The position numbers and the translations under genes were made by a program. A stretch of DNA of 64,000 nt from Bacteroidota bacterium (GTDB lineage: Bacteria; Bacteroidota; Ignavibacteria; SZUA-365). The stretch spans positions 25,204 through 89,203 of the forward strand of contig JACZJN010000197.1 of NCBI GenBank assembly GCA_014860565.1, given 5' to 3'. Below the pieces are notes generated by a model that had not been told where the DNA came from, made no database searches, and worked only from the letters and a program-made list of their open reading frames with translations. Below are positions 10,541 to 20,967 of the stretch, one piece after another. Every line of letters starts with the position of its first letter. Within the stretch, counting starts at the first letter, position 1.

Positions 10541-10569
10541 TACGTGCTCGGGATGGAGAGAGCGGGAAA

Positions 10570-10953
10570 TCAGGCCCGGAGATGTTCCTGAATCTGGGAA
10601 ATGAAGGTTCCGGGGTTGATGGGTTTGGCAATATGATCAGTGAAGCCGTGCTTGAGAAGACGCTCGCGATCACCGGGGTTCGCGAGTGCGGTTACTGCCA
10701 GAATATGCAGGTTCTTGCCATGGGGGAGGATGCGAATGAATGAGAGAACTTCCTCGCCGTGCATGCCAGGGAGCATGATATCGCAGAGAATAAGGGCGGG
10801 CTCGTTATCACGCATCCACTCGCATGCGGCTTCACCCGTGTCGAACGTTGTCACCTCAAATCCAGCTTTGCGTAGAATGATCGTCAACAGCTTGGTGATC
10901 GATCCAATATCTTCAATAACCAGAATGGTGTTGGGAAGCTTGTTCACGGCCAT
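10570..10953 (-). CDS. Single-domain response regulator (CheY-like)
   Basis: ILVIEDIGSITKLLTIILRKAGFEV ... ALILCDIMLPGMHGEEVL ... AVTALAN ... HIAKPINP. Confidence 0.92.
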   Translation of the reverse strand: MAVNKLPNTILVIEDIGSITKLLTIILRKAGFEVTTFDTGEAACEWMRDNEPALILCDIMLPGMHGEEVLSFIRILPHGKNLHILAVTALANPGDRERLLKHGFTDHIAKPINPGTFISQIQEHLRA

Positions 10954-11101
10954 GATGATGCGTCCATGATTAGGGATGAAACTCGCCTTCTGAATATAAC
11001 ACGTTGCGGGAGCAATTCGGAATGCTGCCACCGATGCCCGAAGCACAATGTCAGCGGAGTACCGGCGCAACGCTCAATGCCTGTGATGCGTGCACAGGCG
11101 A

Positions 11102-11881
11102 TCAGGGCATGTTGAAATCGATTTTGTACTCTTTCGGGAGCACAGGGAGAGCCTCGTTTCCGAGATCCTCACGTTCCGTATTGAAACGAATGATGGCCTT
11201 GTAGCGGCCCGGGGGCATTGATTTGTCCTTGATATCCAGGACCTGCCGCTGCCGATCGTAAATATCAACGGGGCGATGCGTCGTGTACACGATCTTGTTC
11301 CTGGTGTTCTTGATATCCACAAGCATGTTGCCCCTGTATGCGGCATTGCCGAGAGGGATCAGATCGACATAAAAATGGACACCGTCACTTTCCCGCGTCC
11401 CGCCGGCGGAAACGAGTTTCACATCGGCAAAGGCCTCGCCTTTCCGATACACCACTCCAATGACAGACGAAGAGCCGTCGGCAGAATCGGCACCGGCTTG
11501 CTGTTCGCCCGCGGTCCAGGCCACAACGATGCGTGCCCAATACTCGCCCTGCGGCAGCGCGGCGGGCAAAGAAGCCTCGCATGTGATCTGCTGCTGCGCT
11601 CCCGGCAGCAGCACAACGCTGCTGTCTCCCGTCTTCAGGTAGGCAACCAGAGACCGCTCCGGTTGCGCATCGGTATTCGCGCCTCCGGCATTTCCGGGAA
11701 TCACACGGAGCGAAACCATAACAGGGACTTTTTCCCGAGACAGTATTCTGAACGTGCGCGCCCGTGTTCCGTCATTGAGGAAAATCACAGACGGCTCAAC
11801 GAGAACGTCAGCCCAGAGACCGTCAGTGGCGCAGGAACTGAACAGCAGAAAAAAGAGAAAAAATGCGGTGGTTCGATACAC
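11102..11881 (-). CDS. Exported PapD-like (pilus/fimbrial chaperone-type) protein, probable lipoprotein; GTG start
   Basis: Hydrophobic leader FFLFFLLFSSC; Ig-like VEPSVIFLNDGTRARTFRILS plus SLPAALPQGEYWARIVV motif. Confidence 0.6.
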   Translation of the reverse strand: MYRTTAFFLFFLLFSSCATDGLWADVLVEPSVIFLNDGTRARTFRILSREKVPVMVSLRVIPGNAGGANTDAQPERSLVAYLKTGDSSVVLLPGAQQQITCEASLPAALPQGEYWARIVVAWTAGEQQAGADSADGSSSVIGVVYRKGEAFADVKLVSAGGTRESDGVHFYVDLIPLGNAAYRGNMLVDIKNTRNKIVYTTHRPVDIYDRQRQVLDIKDKSMPPGRYKAIIRFNTEREDLGNEALPVLPKEYKIDFNMP

Positions 11882-11912
11882 TCGTATGCCGGAAGTAATG
11901 AACGGAGAAATT

Positions 11913-12284
11913 TCAGATATACTTGTCGATGACGCTTTTCAGATGCACCCACTGGAAGGGTTTGGATACATAGTCGTTGCAGCCGGCTTCGAGACTGCGC
12001 TTGCGGTCTTCGGGGAATGCATGTGCGGTGAGAGCGATGATGGGCACATTGGGATTGGGGCCGCTTTCGCGAATTTTCCGCGTGATTTTCAAACCATCCT
12101 CACCGTCACGAAGAGAGAGATCCATCAGGATCAATGCCACATTCTCGGACTCAAGGATTTCCCAGGCCTGTGAGCTGCCAGCGGCGATAAACACTTCGAA
12201 TTCACGTGAAAGCAGGATTCGCATATACTTCTGACTTTGCTCGTCGTCTTCAACGACAAGAATATTTTTCCTCAGGTCAGACAT
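11913..12284 (-). CDS. Single-domain response regulator (CheY-like)
   Basis: ILVVEDDEQSQKYMRILLS, ALILMDLSLRDGEDG, ALTAHAFPED, YVSKPFQW. Confidence 0.93.
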   Translation of the reverse strand: MSDLRKNILVVEDDEQSQKYMRILLSREFEVFIAAGSSQAWEILESENVALILMDLSLRDGEDGLKITRKIRESGPNPNVPIIALTAHAFPEDRKRSLEAGCNDYVSKPFQWVHLKSVIDKYI

Positions 12285-12361
12285 GAAAACTCTCCATTAC
12301 CTGATTTGTTCGCGGCGGTCTGAATAGAGACAACATACGATTTTGTCGGTTAAGTTTCGAC

Positions 12362-15300
12362 TTATGGGTGTCTGGAAGCAGCCGAGGCCGAGAATCCGGG
12401 GAAACGAACCTCAATACGCGTCCCTTCCCCTTTTTTGCTCACGATATTTATAAGCGCCCCATGCGCTTCGAGATACAACTTCACCAGCGTCAGTCCCAGA
12501 CCGATTCCTTCGTACATGCGATTATAACCCATGTCCTCCTGCAGATAGGGATCAAAGACTCTTTCGAGAAACGTCTCTGATATTCCGATCCCCGTGTCTG
12601 CGATGAGCACGACCGCTTCACCCTCCTGGCCTTCTGTCAGCGAGAGTGCGACACTCCCTTTGGAAGTGAATTTGACCGCGTTATCGAGCAGGTGTTCGAA
12701 GGCCTCGGCAAGAAAATGCTGATCCCCGCGCAATTCGATCGCACCGGATGTGTTTTCAAAGACAAACTCCAATCCTTTCTCCTCCGCTTGCCGGCGAAAT
12801 TTTTCGCCGCAATCAGCGAGAAGTTTGTCCAGACGAAGCGGGACGCTATTTATCGCAATGTCATGTGCGTGAAAGCGGGAAATATTCAGAATCGAATCGA
12901 CAGTACGGATGAGGCGAAGACTGGCTTCGTTGATGGCGACGACGAACTCCTGCAGCTCCTCACCATTTTCGCGTTCCATCAGCTCCGCCACCAAGGCAAG
13001 GTAGCCAAGGATAATATTCAGCGGCGTCCTGACTTCATGCGAGATGTTCGCGATAAATGACTTTTTGATTGCATCAGCCTGTACCGCCTGTTCGCGAGAG
13101 GCAACCAATTGCTCTTCCGCCAGTTTCCTCCGGATGGCAGCTCCGAGTGTTTCCGCGCTGACCCCCATCGCCTCGAGCTCTGCGCGAAGCCAGCTGCGTC
13201 TGAGACGGCATTCGTCAAAGCGGATGATGCCCCACCAGTGATCGCCGCAGAATACCGGGAGCACCGCGAGGGATCGTACATTCTGTCTCGCAAGGAACAC
13301 CTGTTCCTCGTCGGGAAGGTTGTCGATGATGCCGGCGATCGGATTCCCCGCCGAGAGCTCGGCGGCCCAGCGTCGGAAGGGTTCGTCTTCGAACGATTGG
13401 CCGTCGGGGACGCGATCGATCATGCTGTCGCGCATTTCCGGGCGCACCCACACTGCCCGCTGGCGCATTATACGTGCCCCGTTTTCGTCAGGGACATTCT
13501 CGAATATGACAAGGCGACAGACGTTTGCCGCCGCTCCAAATCGTTCCAGAACTTCCATGATGGAGTCCTTCCAGTCCGCCGTGCGCAGAAATCGCGCCGC
13601 GGCGAAACCAGCTGCACGGATCAGGGCATCGCTCCGTTTGAGCTCCTCTTCCTGCGACTTGCGCGACGTGATATCACGGACGGTCACCAGCGCCGCGGCT
13701 TCACCTTCGTAACGAATCAACGTTGTGGCGAATTCACCCGTACGGATAGTGCCGTCCTTGGTCAGAATCCGTCCTTCATAGACGATTGGGGCCTTGCTGC
13801 CCTCCAGCCGCTGCGCAGCAACGGATTGAATGCGTTGGCGATCATCCGGATGTATGAGTGTCCACGGATTCAATGATGCGAGTTCGTCTCGCGTGTAGCC
13901 GGTAAGCGCCAGCGTCTTCTCGTTGACAAATACGAGGTGGTCATCACGGTAAATGAAAATGGCGTCATGGCTTTTTTCAACGACGGCGCGATAGAGCAGG
14001 TCGCTCTCCTTCCTCGCCTCCTCGGCGAGCATCCGCGCGAGTACTCCGCCCAGGAAGGAGGCGATGGATTCGAGGGTGCGCTGCACGGGTTCATCGAATC
14101 GCTCCGCCGTCAACGACGCGACGTCCAGGGCCGCGATACTCAAGCCTCCGTGCAGCACCGGGATCAGGCCAAACGCGCGTATCCCCTCGGGAGAAAGCAT
14201 CTTTCCGATGCGATCATCAGAGAGCGATTCGGCGTCCAGATACAGAGGGGTTGTTTCCCGTACGAGGCGGTTGTGCACCTGATCGAAAACCGCTTGCGAT
14301 GCGGCCGAGGGGAACGGACCGCAAAGGCCCCGCCAGGCTGCCTGGTGAAAAGTGCCGGTATCGGGGTCCTGCACATAGATCGCGGCCAGGTCGATGTTTT
14401 CAATGCGCAGTACTCCCTGGAGTACGTGATCATAGATTTCTTCCCGCTGCTGGCTATGGGCGAGTTCAATGGCCAGCCGATGCTGAAGCCGCATCAGATA
14501 GGAAACGCGATACTGTTCAGTAATATTCTTCAGCGTCCCCATCACCCCGATGCCGTCTTTCAGCGGAATGCGCCCGACGCTGAGCTGAACCCGCAGCCGT
14601 GAACCGTTACGGTGAAGTGCGGTGAAATCATACCGCCCTCCCACTTCCTCACCTGCCACACGCCTGCGATAATTCGAAAGCACAAGCTCATGGTCCTCGG
14701 GTGCAACCAGGTTGACGATCTCCTTGTCCACCAGCTCTTCTGCTTCATAGCCGAGCATATCCGCAAGGGCGGCGTTCGCGAAGACAATCTTTCCGTCAGA
14801 GAGGACGAAGACTCCATCCTGGCTGTGCTCAACCAGCGCCCGGTAGCGGGTCTCCATCTCTTTCCCCTCACTGTCCTCATCCACGCCGGCGGGCGCCGCG
14901 ACGACCGTCCCCTGCACCAGCCCACTGTCGGTGCCGGTTGAAACACGAGACAGAATGATCAACAGCCTTCCGCCCGGGCCTTTCGGAGCGGCCGCATGTG
15001 CGATGAGCGTTTCAGCGCTCCCGCTGCGCTGCACGCGCGTCAATGCCGCCGTGACCCGGGGTGTATCCAACGGATCGATAAAGGACAGAATCGGCTTGTA
15101 AAGCAGGGCGAAGGGGTCGGTTTGCTCGAACAGGCGGGCGAGCTGCGCCGCAGCCAGACAGATGTTGCCTTCCGCATCGAGAGCGAAGGAGGCTGAAAGC
15201 GGAAGTTCGGGATTGTCGGCATGGAGGGAGATGCGTCCGCTCAGACCGGCAGCCTGCTTTCTCGCAATCGCATATCCGACCACACGGGTGAGCGTCTCGC

Positions 15301-15634
15301 TGGTAATGCTCCCTTTGACAAGATAATCCTGTGCACCGTGTCGAATGGCGGCTCGTGCCAGCCTGTCATCGGCAACAGCCGAGACGATGACGACGGGGAG
15401 TTCGGGGGCCGCGGTCTGCAACGCCAGGAACGTATCAATGCCTTTGGAATCCGGGAGATTGAGATCCAGGAGCGCTACATCGTAATTTCCGCCCTCAAGT
15501 GAGGCGAGCGCTTCATGGAGCGTCCGGAAACTTTCAAAATGAAATTCTGTAGTGTACGAGCGTTCGAGCAGCCGCTGGTTGAGACGCGCTTCCCCTTCAT
15601 GGTCTTCCAGCAGCAGCACCTGGACGATTTCCAT
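12362..15634 (-). CDS. REC-PAS-GAF-PAS-GAF sensor histidine kinase with N-terminal receiver domain
   Basis: N-terminal VQVLLLEDHEGEARLNQ...ALLDLNLPDSKG; PAS domains; ISHEVRTPLNIILGY H-box; DNAVKF, ADTGIGIS, GIGLGLTLVK ATPase motifs. Confidence 0.93.
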   Translation of the reverse strand: MEIVQVLLLEDHEGEARLNQRLLERSYTTEFHFESFRTLHEALASLEGGNYDVALLDLNLPDSKGIDTFLALQTAAPELPVVIVSAVADDRLARAAIRHGAQDYLVKGSITSETLTRVVGYAIARKQAAGLSGRISLHADNPELPLSASFALDAEGNICLAAAQLARLFEQTDPFALLYKPILSFIDPLDTPRVTAALTRVQRSGSAETLIAHAAAPKGPGGRLLIILSRVSTGTDSGLVQGTVVAAPAGVDEDSEGKEMETRYRALVEHSQDGVFVLSDGKIVFANAALADMLGYEAEELVDKEIVNLVAPEDHELVLSNYRRRVAGEEVGGRYDFTALHRNGSRLRVQLSVGRIPLKDGIGVMGTLKNITEQYRVSYLMRLQHRLAIELAHSQQREEIYDHVLQGVLRIENIDLAAIYVQDPDTGTFHQAAWRGLCGPFPSAASQAVFDQVHNRLVRETTPLYLDAESLSDDRIGKMLSPEGIRAFGLIPVLHGGLSIAALDVASLTAERFDEPVQRTLESIASFLGGVLARMLAEEARKESDLLYRAVVEKSHDAIFIYRDDHLVFVNEKTLALTGYTRDELASLNPWTLIHPDDRQRIQSVAAQRLEGSKAPIVYEGRILTKDGTIRTGEFATTLIRYEGEAAALVTVRDITSRKSQEEELKRSDALIRAAGFAAARFLRTADWKDSIMEVLERFGAAANVCRLVIFENVPDENGARIMRQRAVWVRPEMRDSMIDRVPDGQSFEDEPFRRWAAELSAGNPIAGIIDNLPDEEQVFLARQNVRSLAVLPVFCGDHWWGIIRFDECRLRRSWLRAELEAMGVSAETLGAAIRRKLAEEQLVASREQAVQADAIKKSFIANISHEVRTPLNIILGYLALVAELMERENGEELQEFVVAINEASLRLIRTVDSILNISRFHAHDIAINSVPLRLDKLLADCGEKFRRQAEEKGLEFVFENTSGAIELRGDQHFLAEAFEHLLDNAVKFTSKGSVALSLTEGQEGEAVVLIADTGIGISETFLERVFDPYLQEDMGYNRMYEGIGLGLTLVKLYLEAHGALINIVSKKGEGTRIEVRFPGFSASAASRHP

Positions 15635-15764
15635 TGATACTCCTGTCAATCTGGATCTCGAAACGTTAATCCTCGCGTCCGTGCAGGTGATCTTTGGGGA
15701 GGATCATCCGATGCGCGATATAGCTATAATACTGCAATTCACAGCTGTTCACAAGATACGCGAC

Positions 15765-16916
15765 TCAGCCGCCCTGGCACACATATTTCCGAGGCACGCG
15801 CGTGTTCAGCATGGTCAGAATCTCGTATGGAATAGTGTCGCAGTACGAGGCCAATTCTTCCACCGAGATGCGCTCTTCGCCCTGCCCCCCGATCAGAACG
15901 ACTTCATCTCCGGTGTACGCGGAATCCTGACCAATGTCGACCATGCACTGATCCATCGAGATGCGCCCGACGATGGGGTACCGACGTCCATTAATCAGGA
16001 CCTCGGCGTGATTGGACAGGCTGCGTGCGTAGCCGTCGCCGTATCCCACCGGCAGCGTGACGATGCGTGTATTCTTCTCCGCCGTCCACGTGTGATCATA
16101 GCCGATCGACGCGCCTGCGAGTACGACCTTGAAGTACACGACGCGGGTCTTCATGCTCAGCACGGGCCGGATCTCCACCGACCGATCCACCGCGGGTCCG
16201 GGGTACACTCCGTAGAGTATGATTCCAGGACGCACCATATCAAGCGTCGCTTCCGGATGCTGCAGCACCGCGGCAGAGTTTGCAATGTGCCTGATCGGCA
16301 TCGGAAGTCCGTTGCCCGGGAAATACTCCAGCACGTCGAGGAAACGCGCGAGCTGGAGCCTGGTGAAGCTTTTATCGGGATCGTGCGACGACGCGAAATG
16401 AGAGAATACGCCGCGGAGGTCGCAATGCCGCGCCTCCTGCATCGCGTCGAACAATTGTGCCGCGTTTTCATGACGGATGCCGATGCGTCCCATACCCGTA
16501 TCGATTTTCAGCTGAACCTGTGCACGTATCCCCATGGCCGCGGCGGTTTCGTCGATCTGTCTGAGTTTGTACACGCTGGAGGCAGTGATCTGCAGGTCGT
16601 ATTCGAGGAAGTGCGCGATCTGGTTGCCGATGATTCCACCCAGCACCAGCACCGGTGCGGTGATGCCGGCGCGGCGGAGCATGATCCCTTCTTCGAGAAA
16701 GGCCACGCCGAGTTCATCCACCCCGAAGCGGAGCAGTTCCTGTGCCGTGCGGACGAGGCCATGTCCGTACGCATTCGCCTTGACCGAGGCCATGATCCGT
16801 GTTTTCCCGACGCGTTCCCGCAGGCGCGCAACATTGTCGCGCAGTGCATCAAGATCGACCTCGATCACCGTCGGCCGCATGGCGATGGACCCATCGTCGA
16901 ATACGCTTTGAATCAT
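15765..16916 (-). CDS. alr: Alanine racemase
   Basis: PLP motif MASVKANAYGHGLV; RPGIILYGVYP; SMDQCMVDIG; NTRVPRKYV C-terminus. Confidence 0.95.
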   Translation of the reverse strand: MIQSVFDDGSIAMRPTVIEVDLDALRDNVARLRERVGKTRIMASVKANAYGHGLVRTAQELLRFGVDELGVAFLEEGIMLRRAGITAPVLVLGGIIGNQIAHFLEYDLQITASSVYKLRQIDETAAAMGIRAQVQLKIDTGMGRIGIRHENAAQLFDAMQEARHCDLRGVFSHFASSHDPDKSFTRLQLARFLDVLEYFPGNGLPMPIRHIANSAAVLQHPEATLDMVRPGIILYGVYPGPAVDRSVEIRPVLSMKTRVVYFKVVLAGASIGYDHTWTAEKNTRIVTLPVGYGDGYARSLSNHAEVLINGRRYPIVGRISMDQCMVDIGQDSAYTGDEVVLIGGQGEERISVEELASYCDTIPYEILTMLNTRVPRKYVCQGG

Positions 16917-16933
16917 GCGTGTGCCCTCCTGAT

Positions 16934-19117
16934 CTACCCGCAGATGAGCAGGAGCTGCTGGGATTCGTCTTCCTGAACCGAGAACACCTGACATGAGATT
17001 TTCGCGTTCTGTGCCGGCAGTGTTGTAAATACCGTTTCACCGACACCCTTGGTCATCAACACATCAGAAAGAAATTCAGCCATGCCGTCGCCGAAGAAAT
17101 CGGAAGGAGAAACACCCACGGTTTCACCCGAGGCACCGAAAAGCGCGCATGCGGCGCGGTTGGACTCCAGCACCTGTCCCTCTTCCATGAATCGTGCCAG
17201 GCGGGTTTCCGCCTTTGCGCGGGCTCCGAAGCGTGGAGCGGACATCCGGATCACCGCGGGCGTGTCCGGAGCATCACCCAAGGAAACGGCCGAAGTGATC
17301 TCGCCAGTCTGTCCTTCCGCAACGGATGCTCCGGCATCCAGGCGATATGCGACATAAAGCAGCTGCTCGTTGCCCGATTCACCCGCAACCGGAACGATGC
17401 GCCAGCTCCAATGCATCTCCTGTCCCTGCCAATCCGTGAACACTTCATCTTCGCAGCCGACGGTTTCCACGCCAGAAGCCGCTTCCGCCATCCGCTGATA
17501 GATGTCGCGATGGTACACCGCATACATGATGTCGGTGATGAAGCAGCCTTCTATGCCTGTGCTGCGATACGGTTCGTCCACCAATGCGAGGAAATGGGCG
17601 TTCGCGGATTCGCAGCGGAAAGGCTCACGGATATCGAAACGCGCGACGGCTACGGGAAGGGTACTGTTGTAGATGTCGAGCAGCATTTTCTGCGTCGCGT
17701 ATTCACCTCGCACGATGCGATCGGCTTCTGCACGGCGCCTCATGCCTATCCCGTAGGAAAAGAGGGTGGCGATCTCCTTCAGCCGTTCGAGCTCGGAACC
17801 GACGAAGTGATTTTTATCCTGCGCATAGCATACGAGAATCCCCACGTTCGCGCCGAGGAATTCCAGGGGGAAGGCCACCAGCGAGTGCAGCCCCATGCGT
17901 TCCGCCTGTCGCAGCCAGGGCTCATAGGTGGAATCGGCGGAAAGATCGGGCACGATAACCGGTTGCCGGGTTTTCATGGCCCTGCCGATGGGTCCGTTGC
18001 CGTATTCGCTCTCGTCATAGCGAATCTTGATCTTCATCAGGTAGTCGGTGGCAGCGCCTGCGCTCACCGTGGGATGAATGCGTTCGTCGCTCGCCTTAGT
18101 TATGCCCCTCCAGACGAGATGGTAATCACCGTGTCGGACCAGCGCCTCACAGACATTTCGTTCCAGGTCATCTTCCGATCCCGCCGTGATCATCGCCTGC
18201 ACCACATCGCGGTACATGGCGTTGAGGCTGGTATCCCGCCGCACCTGTTCCTTGCGCTCGGTGCTGTCGTCATAGGGCCGCAGACAGCCGATGGCCCCTG
18301 TGAGCGAGCCCGCATCGTCGTAGATCGGGGCCGCGTTGATCATCATCATCCGCCGTGAACCATCGAGCGCGAGCATGTGAATCCGCCGGTTCGACACCGG
18401 CTGTTCCTCCACGAGCGCGATCATCATCGGGTGGCTGCTGATCCCGAGTGGTGAGCCGTCACTGTCGACGAGACGCCAGCGGGAGTCGATGCAGGACCGT
18501 CCGTTTATTTCGCTTTTCGATACACCGAGAAGTCGTTCGGCGACGGCGTTGCTTTCGATGATGGTTCCGCGCGTATCGACGACGAGCACGCCGTCGGACG
18601 TTGACTGCATCAGCACCTGTTCCCTGGTTCGCACTGTGGAGGCAGGACTGCGTTTCCCCTCCATGCGGTCGATTCCCTTCCCGACACAGAGCACATACGT
18701 ACGTGATTTGTATGTGACATACGACGCCGAGATTTCCTTCGCCTTCACACTGCCGTCCCGCGCAATATGCTCGGTTTCAAAAATGTCGGGCTCTTCCGAT
18801 TGTTTCAGACGGGATACTCTGCCGAGCCAGGCCGCGCGGGTGTTATTCGGATCGATGCGGGGGAGCGACATCCCGAGAATTTCCTGTTCCTCATATCCGA
18901 GGCGTTGCAGCGCGGTATCGTTCACAAATACGAAGCGCCCCGTCTCAGTGACAAGAAAGAGTTCGTCACCTTCGGCATCCTCGACGAGGGCAAACAGCGC
19001 ATCCTCATCAAACTTGCCGTTTGCCTCGCTCGTCTCGGCGCATTCCTCGTATTGCAGGCGCAGGCGGTTGACCTCTTCAATGAGTTCAGCTTTTGTCATA
19101 CTGGTGACATTGGACAT
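16934..19117 (-). CDS. Multi-PAS/GAF sensory protein without a recognisable kinase or output domain
   Basis: PAS (LFLVTETGRFVFVNDTALQRLGYEEQEILG), PAS, GAF, further PAS-like segments; no H-box, HATPase, GGDEF, EAL or HTH before the C-terminus. Confidence 0.8.
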   Translation of the reverse strand: MSNVTSMTKAELIEEVNRLRLQYEECAETSEANGKFDEDALFALVEDAEGDELFLVTETGRFVFVNDTALQRLGYEEQEILGMSLPRIDPNNTRAAWLGRVSRLKQSEEPDIFETEHIARDGSVKAKEISASYVTYKSRTYVLCVGKGIDRMEGKRSPASTVRTREQVLMQSTSDGVLVVDTRGTIIESNAVAERLLGVSKSEINGRSCIDSRWRLVDSDGSPLGISSHPMMIALVEEQPVSNRRIHMLALDGSRRMMMINAAPIYDDAGSLTGAIGCLRPYDDSTERKEQVRRDTSLNAMYRDVVQAMITAGSEDDLERNVCEALVRHGDYHLVWRGITKASDERIHPTVSAGAATDYLMKIKIRYDESEYGNGPIGRAMKTRQPVIVPDLSADSTYEPWLRQAERMGLHSLVAFPLEFLGANVGILVCYAQDKNHFVGSELERLKEIATLFSYGIGMRRRAEADRIVRGEYATQKMLLDIYNSTLPVAVARFDIREPFRCESANAHFLALVDEPYRSTGIEGCFITDIMYAVYHRDIYQRMAEAASGVETVGCEDEVFTDWQGQEMHWSWRIVPVAGESGNEQLLYVAYRLDAGASVAEGQTGEITSAVSLGDAPDTPAVIRMSAPRFGARAKAETRLARFMEEGQVLESNRAACALFGASGETVGVSPSDFFGDGMAEFLSDVLMTKGVGETVFTTLPAQNAKISCQVFSVQEDESQQLLLICG

Positions 19118-19240
19118 GAGAACCTCGTAAAATCAGAAACGATGGAAAATGAAAGAAACGCACACGGCATCGTACCGCGTTGTACTGAGAACGGGATGCC
19201 GGCAACAGCACAGCAGTTGATTCCGGCAGAGAACACGACC

Positions 19241-20845
19241 TCAGGGTAGAATGGTCACCATGCGGGAGACGATCTCCGTCCCCATGCCAGGTCCCTGCAT
19301 CACGGCGCGGCAGATGTACACTCCCGGCCGGCAGCCGCGAACGTCGACGGACAGTGCATGCACTCCCTCGGTGACGCGATGTTCCGTTGTCGGGCCCACG
19401 TGTCGACCCATCAGATCAAAAAACGCGATTTCCGCCAACCCGTCCGCCTCCGCATGCAGCCGCAGCGTCAGTTTCGTGCCGGAAGTATACGGCACGGGAT
19501 TGGGGAATGCCTGCATGTTGAAACCCTCGGAAGGACGGGGCGGCGTAATGCCGTTGGGGGCCTTGTCGATCAACGCGGTGTGGATGGTCAGCTCACCCTG
19601 ATCGAGTTCGACCCAGATCGGACGTACCCGCCCGCCGTAAGCGGCAATTCCATTATAGTCGCCGAAAAACACCATGGGGCTCGGATAAAACGCCAGGTCG
19701 CTCAAGCGCTCGTTGACGAAGGTCTGGCCGCCGTCGCTCGAGTGTGCAATGGAGACATCCGTTGAGTCGCTGCCGTAGCGGCGGCGATCATGAAATACGA
19801 CCCAGAGTTCGCCGGTCAACGGATCGACGGTCGCCCAGGTGAAAAACTGGTCGCGGCCGTTCCCGATGGCGTCGTCGTTGACGCGGATCGGGGCCGACCA
19901 GGTTTCACCCTGATCCGTAGACGTCGCAACGAACACGTCCGGATCACCGTGGCGCTGATCCACCCAGTTGACGTAAACATTCCCGCGATAGGACGAGGAA
20001 GAAATATCGGCTACCGTCACCGGTAGACCGTTTGAGCGGGAGATGCCTGAAATATCGATATCCCACCCACCCGGCATGTCAGCGATGACCTTATCGGTGC
20101 CGAAGGTCCTGCCACCGTCCAGCGAACGGTCGAAGTACAGTCCGTCAGGGCCGGCCCAGGCGATGTATATCTGTCCCTCCGGCCCGACCGCAGGCACCGC
20201 CCCTTCCATCGTTTCATCGCTGTCGATCGCATCACCCGCCTTGTCGCTGACCCGCACGAAGGGCTCGAAGCTCTCACCACGGTCCGTTGATCGCGCAAAG
20301 ACGATGACGCTGCTGTCGCGCGGATCGTTGCTTCCGTATTTCGTGAAGTCTGTCCAGGAAGCGTAAATGTTCCCGCTGTACGGACCGTCGGTCAAATCCG
20401 TGGCGAGGAATTCCTTGTCCTGCAGGCTCGAGCGAAACAGACTGCCGGCCTTCGCGCTGTCGGAGCTCGGTCCAAACAGCTTCACCGCGTCGGACCAGGT
20501 GAGACCACCGTCGTCGCTGTGCCGTACGATGATGGCATCCCATCCATAGACGAGATTCGCGATGTATGCCCGCCCGGTCTTGTCGAACAGTACCGCGGGA
20601 TCTCCCCACGTGCCGCCCGGCAATTCGCCCTGCGTCCAAGTTTTGCCTCCGTCAAAGGAGGCGAAATAATAGCTGAGATTCGCACCCGCAACGATGTTGT
20701 CGGGATCGAGCGGATTGATGGCGATCGACACTTCCTCGGCGGAACTGCCGGGCTTGTCGATACGCACATTTTGGGGCTGCGCGGCAAGTTCAACCGCAAG
20801 AACGGAAAGAACTGCCATCAGCAGATAGGTGTACAGCTTGTTCAT
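19241..20845 (-). CDS. Exported sialidase/BNR-repeat-like beta-propeller protein with C-terminal sorting-domain-like tail
   Basis: Asp-box-like repeats (SFDGGKTWTQG, HSDDGGLTWSDA, STDQGETWSAP, SSDGGQTF) and C-terminal FPNPVPYTSGTKLTL...FFDLMGRHVG...GVYICRAV. Confidence 0.85.
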   Translation of the reverse strand: MNKLYTYLLMAVLSVLAVELAAQPQNVRIDKPGSSAEEVSIAINPLDPDNIVAGANLSYYFASFDGGKTWTQGELPGGTWGDPAVLFDKTGRAYIANLVYGWDAIIVRHSDDGGLTWSDAVKLFGPSSDSAKAGSLFRSSLQDKEFLATDLTDGPYSGNIYASWTDFTKYGSNDPRDSSVIVFARSTDRGESFEPFVRVSDKAGDAIDSDETMEGAVPAVGPEGQIYIAWAGPDGLYFDRSLDGGRTFGTDKVIADMPGGWDIDISGISRSNGLPVTVADISSSSYRGNVYVNWVDQRHGDPDVFVATSTDQGETWSAPIRVNDDAIGNGRDQFFTWATVDPLTGELWVVFHDRRRYGSDSTDVSIAHSSDGGQTFVNERLSDLAFYPSPMVFFGDYNGIAAYGGRVRPIWVELDQGELTIHTALIDKAPNGITPPRPSEGFNMQAFPNPVPYTSGTKLTLRLHAEADGLAEIAFFDLMGRHVGPTTEHRVTEGVHALSVDVRGCRPGVYICRAVMQGPGMGTEIVSRMVTILP

Positions 20846-20967
20846 CGATGTAGGAGTCGCATTTCGGAGTGGAAGGTCCGAAATTTATGTTAGTAACAAT
20901 CCGGCTGGGGAGTCGGTGCCGGTATGTCCGCGATCGGATCGGAAGATAAACGGATGCTTCTGCCCTG

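Noticed and set aside
15552-16976. 474-aa plus-strand ORF
   Set aside because: Antisense to alr and the start of the receiver-first kinase gene; no domain.
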